DNA of 64,000 bases, from contig CM063502.1 in the NCBI GenBank assembly GCA_032207245.1, positions 132,955,205 through 133,019,204 on the forward strand, in the 5' to 3' direction. Of the stretch, positions 29,274-40,336 are shown piece after piece (within the stretch, counting starts at the first letter, position 1; the number at the start of each line of letters is the position of its first letter). The position numbers were made by a program, and so were the translations under genes. The stretch comes from Pardosa pseudoannulata. Taxonomy: Eukaryota; Arthropoda; Arachnida; Araneae; Lycosidae. The notes below the pieces were generated by a model. That model was not told the DNA's origin. It searched no databases and saw only the letters and a list, made by a program, of their open reading frames with translations.

Positions 29274-31321
29274 TAATATTTCATAATATATATTGTATAT
29301 AATTTTCATTACTCTTTGTTCCTTCAAACGCTTACTGCTATTTCCACCCCACTTGAGAATTTTTAACCCTGCTAAAATTATTTAAATTGTCAAACCATGC
29401 TCATTTTTACCCATTAAGCCAATCAAATTTTTATAAATTTTTAAATACTTTTATAAATATTCAGTTAAAATTATTAAACTTAACTTTGGTACAAATGGGC
29501 ATTAGTGAGTCACAAGATAGTACTGAAAAAAAGAATCTGAATAAAATTTTATGTCTCAAAATGGTTCACCATCTCTGATATATACTATACATGTAATAAT
29601 TTAGGATAATTAAAAAAAAAAAAAAACTAATTTCCCTTAAATACTCTATAATGTATTTGTAAAATATTTAATTGGTTTTATCTAAATTGCATGATTTATT
29701 GATTCTTTCTTAATCTACATTACTGTAATGATAATACTACATAATAAAGAACAATTTTTGTAAGCATTGCTAGATGTTATAAAAAATGCTAATTTCACTA
29801 CTAAACTTTCTAACCTCAATGTCTGTTGCTATAAAATAATATACTTCAAGCAATTCAACAAGTCTTTGAGTTATATCTATATGTCATAAGTCATTATGTA
29901 TATCTAAATGTATATATAAAAGTTATTCCACATTCTATAAATAGTTTTAGAATACCAGATATAACTAAACACTTTATTTAAAAAAAAAAACACTTACCTT
30001 TCGGATCATATTAGTTGTAAGCATCAAAACTTCAGTTTCTTCATGAAAACTTTGTGATGCAGCTAAGTAACCAATTCGCTGTTGGGAAAATAATATATTA
30101 CATTGATCTAATATTTATAAATTTTAACATTAACTCACTTTAATTTTTTTAATTCACATCAAAGCCTATACAGTTAATAAACATATGTCTTTAAATGAAA
30201 ATACTGATAAGAAGTGTTTTTATTAACTTAAAAGTTTCATTCAAAAACCAGTAATTTTGTCTTGCATACCTGCAGTCATATACATATACCAGTGGTGTCT
30301 TTATCACAACCATGCCAATGTTCCAGATAGTGTCAAACTAGCAATCCAAAAGGCACTAAATTTATAACAATAAGTTTCGTCTTTATAAACATTAACTGAT
30401 ATGGCAAGCGCGAATGCTAGAATGCAAATCTGGGATTTACCCAATAGTGAAAAAGATGCTGCGATCCTTTTACAAAAATATGCCATCATTTTATTATTTT
30501 CCTACATTTTATAGAATCATTTATTAAGTATTACAATTATTTAGAATTTTATTATTATCTATTGAAGCTAGGTAATCATGATGGCTCTGACAATGAATGG
30601 CACATTTCACAAGAGTGGATCAAGACAGCACATTTGCTTCAGCAGTTTCAATGGCAAATTATTTAGTGCATTGGCATCATCTATTAACTAATATATAAAC
30701 CAAATGTTGAACTTGGCCAATTTTTACCCAATTTCTAAATTTATTATTTTTTTTTTAGTATTTCAGACAATTTTTTAAATTAATTTGTTTCTTCTAATTT
30801 TTTAATTATCAAGTCTTTATTATCATCGTTGTTAGTCTTTCTTCATACTTCATTAGATATTAAATAATAATAAACAACAATTTCTATTAGTAAATTAAGT
30901 ATTAAATAAAAATATATTACATCTAAGGATAAATATTTTATTTCAAGCTTTAGTCTCTTTTTTACTCTGGCTGGATGAATTTCAACATCAAATTAAATTT
31001 ACTAAGTAAAATAATCATTCAATATTGTTCTATATTTTTTGATGCAATAATAAAATCAAAGATTATGAATATGCTTTCATAGGACAATGTAAGCATATAA
31101 ATTATTATATTCAATGACATTTTTCTAGATCAAATTCTTTTTTAAAAAATGAAGCTATTTGCTGCTTATTATGAACAATATAAGTATAAGGAAAGTTAAT
31201 AATACACAAATTTAAAAACTTAAACTAAAAAAATACAAAAGGTGATATTAAAAACTTGACAAAGCAACAAAAAAGAAAAAATAAATAAAAATTATCTAGA
31301 GCATAAATAAAATATTAGAAA

Positions 31322-31357
<36 letters not shown>

Positions 31358-34300
31358 TACCCAAGCTCTGATATGATTAATTGAATAGTTTTAGTTTATA
31401 TATTAGTGATCCCAATATAATAGATGACCCCATTGGGGTCATCTATTATACTAAGTGATTTTTCTCCTGAAACCTTTAAAACATAAGTGCTGTTTCAATC
31501 AACTCCTCTTTTTCACACTATTGGCATCTCTTATGCAATTTTGCCAACATGGTTGCAATAGAATATAAGTACCTTTTAGTAAATACACAATTTTTCTACT
31601 TTTCTTTTACTTCTTTTTGCTATTATATGTTTTCTTTTTGTGAATTTTCCTGTTGCTTTTTTAAACCTCTCATTAATTTTAACCAAATAAGCAACATTTT
31701 GGTCATCATTGACAAAAATATTGCTAAAATGAAGCTATCCTGTTTTACAGATTTGTATATAAGTCGACTCTACCACATCTCCTAATTTTACTTTAAAAAA
31801 AGTTCCAAACATTCTTGAATTGTACATGGAAATATACAGTAATGTATAAGTAAAATTATATTAAAGCACTGTTTATGTTATACAATGGACAAACATAAAA
31901 CAATGTATAAATGAAAAGACAATAGCTGAAATTTTTCGTAAATAGTTTTAATTATTAGAAATTTAATGAAAATTTATGCAAAAATATAAAATTTTTGAAG
32001 ATAGAGTATCTGTATATTACTACATAGTATATTAAAAACAGTAAGAATTAAATTTTAAATTTACAATGAAAGTGAAAAAAACTGCAATTATTGCATTATT
32101 TGAGTAATAATTGTATCATTTATATGTATGCAGACAGGTTATTAAATTAAACAAAAAAATTTAATTGCCATCTGATTAGCTGTTTTTCTGAGTATTAAGT
32201 AAAACAATATAAATAAAATTCCTTAAATTGTCTTTGTTTATTTGGCTCTATGCTTTCTTTCTGTTTCACTTCATTTTTGATACTTCCAATTTTTTGGGAA
32301 ATCACATCATTCAGCTATTTTGATAACTCAATTTTTTTTAATTATAACAAATTTATTAACTTGTTTCATATAATGTTTAAACATAAAAAATTATTAAAAT
32401 ACAAAAAATTAAAAAATCTTAAAAAATCACAAACTTAAAAATTTTATAAAGTCAAATAAAAATAGCTTTGTAATATTATACCATTTGTATTGGGAGTAAT
32501 TTTACTTACATTGTATTATTTATGCCAACATTTTTGCCTTAAATTTTACATGTTTGCCCCTGCCTCTCAATAGATGGTGGCACATAATTAAAATTTCTGA
32601 AATGCTACCAACTTCTCAAACAACTTTTGCTGATCAGTAAACTTATATTGTCTTATCAAGGTTCCAGACCAGTTTATATTTTTTTAAACTTGGACAAAGT
32701 ATTATTACACATAGCTTTCATGTGAACAACTTCATGCCTTGTATTTATTGATTAGCTTAGTTCAATACATAATTGGTTAAAGTTGTGTTTTTACATCATC
32801 AGGTACTCTATATAACCTCTCTATATACATTGACTTTGATAAGAACAAAATTAAGTGCATTAAAATAATTTTCACTAGTGTCTTGACAAAAAAAAAAATA
32901 AATAAATAAATAAATAAATAAAATAAATAAATAAAATAAAATAAAAAAATTTTTTTTAATGTCCAGAACAGCTTTAGAGAAAGCAGGAATAACTTTTTTA
33001 CATTCTATAACATTATAGCTTATGTTAGGATGTTTTTTTAAATTAGTTCTTTAATTGTGCATAATTCCGAAATAATGATATCAGCATTGCAGTTTCATAT
33101 ACTCTGCAAAAGTGAACTCTGCTCTAAGAATGCATATTACTAGTATATATGTAAAACACAAAAAGTTAAAATGCTGAATAAATTATCCAAAATTATTTAC
33201 AGGGCTTCATTTTAAAGGTGAACTATGAAAAATAAAAAACAAAATTTGCAAAATTTTGAATAATCATTAGTTAAAAGTTATTATTTAGGTTTAATTCTCT
33301 ATGATTTTTATCATTACACGAGCTACAAAAGTTTAAAATGTGTTAACAACTAATGATTCTAACCTATAAAAATTTTCATTAATAATTATCAGACAAAATT
33401 TTCAACTCTGAACTACTTCATAAAAAGAATTGAATACTTCATAAAAATGCTTTACAAAATAAAAGAGAAAACCTCTTTTCTAAAGAAAACAGAATTTAAC
33501 TAGCAAATGTATCTTTAAAACTTCATTACTACAATAAGATGTAACACTCACCTTAAATGTAAATTTTGTTGAACTCATAACTTCAATTATATTAAAAGCA
33601 GCCCAGCTAATATCATAACCTAACATCTGCAACTGAAAAATTTAAAAAAAAAAAAAAATTGTTATTCACTCTTACATATATATAAAAATACACATGCAGT
33701 AAAACCTGAAAATGGCAAACACCTTAGGACCAATAAATATTTCTATTCAGAGATATCCACTTTTTGGAGGATCTAAAATATTAAAAAAATAAACAACAAT
33801 TAAGTTTTTTCTCATTATATATAGAATTGAAATTAATATTATGTAAGCTGCAGTTTAATCTTTGAGAATCATTTTAAGATAAAAATTGTGAAATTAGTTA
33901 CTACTGAGACACTTTTTGAAAATTTTTGATAGTATATACAATATTTCCCTTTCAAAACATGATTTATCCTCCCTAACAATTTGGAAGTTTAAACCTTTAA
34001 ATTAAAACACTTATATAGATTTCATGTCAATGCTTAATGCATTCATCATGCCAGAAAATTTCCGCTTTTTTTTTTTAATTACTTTATAATTTCTAATTTA
34101 TAAAATTTCCTCTACATTAGTTTTGGTATTAGAATGAAAGATCTAGTTTTCCTTAAACAGGAATTCTGAGACTGACTTTTACAAACCTCATACATATGGA
34201 GTCACCTCTCACATATGCCACTTTCTCCATTATGTGTCTCTTTTTTCTTGTTCTTAAGTAGGGCTTTGTAGCCCTACTTAAAGCTATATTAAAAGCTCCT

Positions 34301-37300
34301 TTACATTACACAACTTTTCATTATATGCCTCTCTCCCTTGTACAACAGTTTTTGATGTTGAGGAATGGAATTTCCTCCCACTTGAATAGAAACAGTTTGG
34401 TTAAACTAAGCATCTCTCAGAACATGTTCTGTCAGTTATTGATGATAATTTTTTTTGTCTTTACTTATTACTGTGAATAAAATGACTAATAAAGAGAGGT
34501 ATTAGTGTGCTGGTAAAAGAAATAAAAAGAGTAGGAAGAAAATTTACATTTTATCTTTTGCAGATTCGTTTTCTTTTCATGATTATTAATCATATATATA
34601 TACATTAAAAACCCTTAAAAATATTCAATGCTTTTTTTATACATTTATATTTTGCATGAGTAATGTTAAATAAGCATCGAATTTTGAAAAAGTGTCATTT
34701 TAAACAGGACTTTAGTCAAACACTGTAAATCGAAAACAATGAAAAAATAAAATTCATGGACATGAACAGAATGAATTTTTTTTTTATTTCAGGTAAATCG
34801 GAACAAAGTTCAAAAGAGAATATAAAATAGAGCTTTCATAAGTATTTTGCTTCACAAGAACAATAAAAATTGTTTGAAGACTGATTTAATGTCGTAACAA
34901 AATTTTGATTCAGCATGTCTCATATCACTAGATGTCTTAATAAAGGAGTTTTGATATTATATATTCTGTTAGTCTTTGACATTAGCATACTAGTATGTTT
35001 TAGTTTTTGACTGAGCTTCACTACTAATTCGTTTATATAAATAAATGCATGTACAGATGGAGTTGGTACACAGTTAAAGAGACCAGGACGACCCAAAAGT
35101 GACTACCCTTTTTAACAAAGAAAAAGTGTTATGTTTTAAAAATTTTCTAAAATGTTTATCTGAAAGGAAATTTTCCAAAATTATAGCCAATTGGGATTAT
35201 ATCTTAATCTGTTTGATACTTACGGAAGAAGATATGAAAAAAAACCTGTGAAAAATCATTTAAATTTAAAATAAGCAAAAAAACTATTTAAAATTTAAAA
35301 AAAAAAAGGCTTTTTTCATTTTCAAATGGTGTTATGAAGAATCCCTGTATAATATTTCAGACATGTAGTTCTTACCGCGTATGTCCACACTTTCCTCTTT
35401 ATTTATATACATTTTTCAGGAAGTGTATAAAAAAAACATTAATATTTTCAATTTATACTATTTATTTTACATATTAATTAGATAAATAAGTATCATGCTA
35501 TAAATAATGATCTAATACATAATTTGGTTAAGTTTACTAAAGTTTAAATGCACCATATACAGGAAACTGCCATTACTTTCAATGCTTCAGATCCCTCCCC
35601 CCAAAATAGGGGAAAGGAGGCCTGAAGGGGAGTTGTGGTGCTTTCTCATGCACGAGAAAGTATAGGCATTCACAGAAGTCTAATTTTTACGAACTAATAA
35701 ATAATAGTGTTTTGATTTACAGAATGCAAAAATAAGTAACTAAATATAATACATACAAGAAACTAAATTTGTATTATTATAAACAATTAGTCAAGTCTAA
35801 ATCAAAATATTTAAAACAGATTTAAATTTAATGTTTTTTTTCAATATCCTAATTAAAAAAAAATCACAAATATTCTAATAATTTAAAAGTGCATTTCAAA
35901 CAACAAATTCTTAAAAGGTTTTGGTTTGGAGCACAACGGTCTACTTTTTTGCTACACGAAGGCTCATGAGATCAGAACCTACTGTTTAACCCTTTTGTGG
36001 GCCATGGGAAGCTTACTTCCCACCTACACGATCTTACAAAATACTCCTGGGAGAAGCGCAAAACCCATTATAATATATTGGTCTTGTTTTTGAAGCGACA
36101 GGAAGACTGGTTCCTGCTTCGGTTTTGAGCTGTCATCAATTGTTCAATCGACTGAATAAAATTAGCAGCTCTGTTTTGAAAGTGTGTAAATGTGGAGTGA
36201 GAAATAAATGGCCAACGAAAGGGTTAAAGCCGGTTTCAAATGGCTACAAACATCCATGTCCCAGTGGGATTTGGACCCACAAATTCCAGTATCAAAGATC
36301 ACCAACCTAACCTTTCAGCCATCGTACGCCAAATTTTTAAAAGGCATTTTTGAAAACAAATTTTAAATTTTGTGACTACATAATTTTTTAAATGACAGTA
36401 AAATTCATATTTTATTAATTTGTAAAATTAAAATAATTTTCGTTAGATTTAATATTAATCATGTTAAAAAAGGATTTAGATATAATACACTTGAAATAAA
36501 AATCATTTTTAAGTAGTAAAATTTCCGGAATAGAATTGATAGGGTGTGCTTCCCATCGGTATCTGAGCCAGTGGGTTCGAATCCTATTTTTTACTTAAAA
36601 GGTTTGTAAACATTTGGTTTGGTTTCTGAGCATTAGGGACTATTTTTATGTTATGCAACAGCTAAATAGATTGGAATTTACTATTTAAAATCCATTCTAA
36701 ACGGCTACAAACCACCATTGCCAGCAGCAGTATTCGAACCCGCGGCGGCATCTTACCAATTCGGCTCTTTGATTTGGTTTGAAACTTTATATTGTACCTT
36801 TAGCTATATGATGACTAATGAAACCGGAACCTACTGTTATAGCCCATTCTGAAAGCTACGAACAGCGGTAATAGTAATGGGATTCGTATCTACAAACTTC
36901 GGTACCGAAGAGTGAAATCGGCAGAATGTATGCTGGTTTTATTAGCCCTTGTCTGGCAGTGGTTTCATTTATTTTGGAGCACTAAGTTCTACTGTTTTGC
37001 TATACAAGGGCTACCGGGACCAACTTTTAAAGCCGATTCTGAATGGCTACGAACATCCATGCCATCTATGGGATATGAGCCTGGAAACTTCAGTACCAAA
37101 GAGCAGTGTTCTACTGTTCGACTGTCCTGCGGTGGGAGAGAGGAAAAACAAACTGCAGTGTCCCAAAACCAAAATTAAAACATGAATGTGTAACACAATG
37201 ATCAAATGTACCAAAGAGCAGATTAAGCGGAATGATTGCTGGTTTTATTAGCCCTTGTCTGGCAGTGGTTTGGTTTATTTTGGAGCACTAAGGTCTACTG

Positions 37301-40278
37301 TTATGCTACACAAAGGCTAATGAGACCAGAACCAATTCTTAAATCCGATTCTGAATGGCTACGAACATCCATACCATCTATGGGATATGAGCCTGAAAAC
37401 TTCAGTACCAAAGAGCAGTGCTCTACTGTTCGACTGCTCTATGATGGGAAAGATCAAAAACAAACTGCAGTGTCCTAAAACCAAAATTAAAACAGGAATA
37501 TGTAACACAATGATCAAATGTACCGAAGAGTGGATTTAGCGTAATGATTTCTGGTTTTATATTAGCTCTTGTCTGGTGGTGGGAGAGAGGAAAAACAAAC
37601 TGCAGTGTCTAGAAACCAAAATTAAAACACAAATGTGTAACACAATAAGTCGCTATTTTTCCCAATCAAGATAAAAATTAAATCATAGCTGATGATATAC
37701 TTAAAATTTCGGGACATTTTTTAATATAAAATAACATTTGTACTTAAAAATATTAAATGTTCATTTTGCATTTTGCAATCATCTTGTTAAATCTGCATAA
37801 GATTTCAAGAAATAGTATCCAATTTAAACAGTTTTGATGCAGCACTGCATATCAAAATTACAAAAAAAGGGAAAAAAATACCCAGGGGACGGAAACCATT
37901 CTTTATTTGTTTTGCTTTTTTTTTTTTTTTCTAATAAACTTAAAAACAAATAGCATTGAAAAGTGTTTTCATCATTTATTTTGCTGAGCAGGAAAGAAAA
38001 ATTGGTTCAAAGCCCAATTTAAGAGTCCACCAAAATTTTGATATGATGTGTTTCCATCAGTGATGAGTGTACGTCACTGTGCTACACAACTTTGGAATAT
38101 ATTATAACTTTTTTAAATATAACTAGATGACCTCATTAAACAAGGAGCTTCGATATAATGTATTCCAATAGTCTCTGATATGGACATGTACTAGTGTCTA
38201 CTTTAGAGTTTACCTGGGTTTCATGACTTATTCGTTATTATAGACAAACATGTACATCTGAAGTCGGTAAAGAATCGGAGATTTGTATACTGGGGTTGGT
38301 TGGGAGTGGAACGGTCTACTATTTTGCTACATGACAGCTAATGAGACTGGGACCTACTGCTTAAAACAGATCCCAAACTGTTACAAAAATCCAAGTAATT
38401 GCACTCTGTTAACATTTTCAAATAATGTCTCACAAACTGTTCACCTTCAATATATCTTTTGAGTTTCTTTTCTTCTTTTTGTGAATCAGGAGAATTTGGA
38501 CAAGTAATCAACAGTAGTGCTTGAGTCCTTCCAGACAAAATGGGATTGAGTGTTTATTACGATTACAGATGGGTCTGGCCCGGTTTGGTTTGCCTTAGAG
38601 CACTATGGCCTACTTTTTTGCAACACAGGAGGTAATGAGACCGGAACCTACTGCTTAAAGCCAATTCCAAACACCTACAAACATTCATGCCACAGTGGAA
38701 TTCAAACCCACAAACTCTACTACCAAAGATCAGCAACCTAACCATTCAGCAATTACAGATAGGAGTACAACTTTCAATTGCAGTTGGTCTTTAACTAGAG
38801 TTTTTTGTATATTTTGGGTCTATTTTATTCTAGCGATCATGGCTAAAAGAGTAAAATTCTTAAGTGAAAATGAGATTTATAAATTGATTAACGATTTAGA
38901 TAATGAAATGGGGAAAAGTAATTTTTCAAATAGAAGTAACAATGATTTTGATTATTCAGATGATACTGAAATATTTGATTAATAGTGAGAACAATTGTAC
39001 AAATGAACAATTTAAGTACAAATGGTAAATAAATATTGAATAATTTCCATCCCTGGAATTTATTCATTCAATTGAATAAATTCATGATATTTATTTGATA
39101 ATATGTATTTTTACTGGTAATTTATAAAAATTTTTAAACATCCATTTATTTTCTTTAAGCTGGATGGGTGCTAGCCTTCTCTAGAATTTGATACCAGTCA
39201 GCTGTATCATTGGTCCTGTATTTTCAATATACTATTGTTCTTATTTCTTTTCCAAGTCATTTTTTATACGGCAGCTGGACACTTTCATATTTGCAACAAT
39301 TGGTGTTTACATGACAGAGTGGTTAGCTGTGCACCCAACCCTAATCTGAAGGGCCAGCTTGCATATTTATAAACCCCTTGGAGATAGGGGTGCCCAGCTA
39401 TACCTATACACTGGATATAGCTGGGCACTGGGATACTGGGTACCTATTTTAGTTGCCATCTCTGACACATATAGGCACCATTGGGACTATTCTACTCCAG
39501 TCACAGCACTACAATTTATTATCTAACAGTAAATATAAATTTTATTAAAACAATAGTTTTCTTTAAAATTTGTATTTTTTTATATCACAAAACTTTTAAT
39601 ACAGTACATTCAGACACTATCAGTGATTATAAACTGTAAATTTCAGCAAATGAATTTAATTTATAAATTTTTATATGAAATTAACTATGTTTAAAGAGAA
39701 GCATTTCGAGTAATTTTGAATAGATGAAATCTAGTCATTCCAACCATTGCCATTTGGAATGTAGAAATATGATCTATCCTGGTGCTACATATCTAATCAT
39801 TCTATATATCATGAAGTCATATAAGTCAAAAATAGTACAGAATGGGCTATTATATTTATCTGCAGTTTATAATGAAACTTAAATAGAATCAGATGTAAAT
39901 TTTAACATAATATCCAATAGAAGAGAAAAATTTGTTTGGGTGACAATAACATATAACAGTCTTATCTTACTACAGTAGCACTCCAATTGATTATGTAAAA
40001 AATAAAGCTAAAAAATGCAAACAATTTCTATAAGTTATTAATTACATTAAATAGGTAGTATGTATCCTGTCTTCATTTAAAATAATAAATGAAAATTATA
40101 AATATTATTTAAATCATTACTTACATAAGTTAGTTTAGCCACAGCATTTGACTTTACGGATATATTTTCTTGACGTAATTCTTCTTTTATTTCTTCTATG
40201 CATTGTGCAATATATTTTGTCTATAATGGAGAAAATTTTTACATTCTAAAGAAAATCAATTCTGAGAACAAAATAGTT

Positions 40279-40336
<58 letters not shown>

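Larger units (their letters stand above)
27105..29577 (+). mobile_element. hAT transposon (ZBED/GTF2IRD2-like), inactive, 2.47 kb
   Basis: Terminal inverted repeats are CAGTGATGGTGAAC on the left and the reverse complement of CAGAGATGGTGAAC on the right. An 8-bp target duplication with one mismatch flanks it (ATATGTAC 27097-27104, ATATATAC 29578-29585). Both are hAT hallmarks. The interior holds a decayed transposase and an expanded AT microsatellite. Located in AP3D1 intron 4, inverted relative to the gene. Confidence 0.9.
30079..33551. other. AP3D1 intron 3, AT-rich
   Basis: About 3.5 kb without genes. Contents: poly(A) at about 31327-31354, a 35-bp palindrome at 31416-31450 and an AAAT microsatellite at 32888-32948. 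Confidence 0.6.
35655..36775. repeat. Cargo repeat R, copy C (interrupted by a SINE)
   Basis: Matches copies A and B from a left border near CATTCACAGAAGT to the convergent tRNA-like pair (36529-36590 plus, 36690-36775 minus). The plus module has GGGTTCGAATCC, an intact B box. The copy is split at 35919-36330 by a SINE insertion. No terminal repeats of either DNA-transposon host were found around it. Confidence 0.7.

Noticed and set aside
33712..33780. Possible pogo/Tigger-like left terminus (CAGTAAAACCTGAAAATGGC)
   Set aside because: Only one end resembles that family and no convincing right end or transposase was found.
36912..37478. Two similar 80-88-codon open frames resembling a small gene family
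   Set aside because: They coincide with the SINE family B tandem units; the similarity is that of the repeat.
38695..38982. 95-codon open frame with an acidic end
   Set aside because: The first third is SINE sequence and the remainder lacks domains or splice evidence; it might be part of a transposase leader but cannot be supported.
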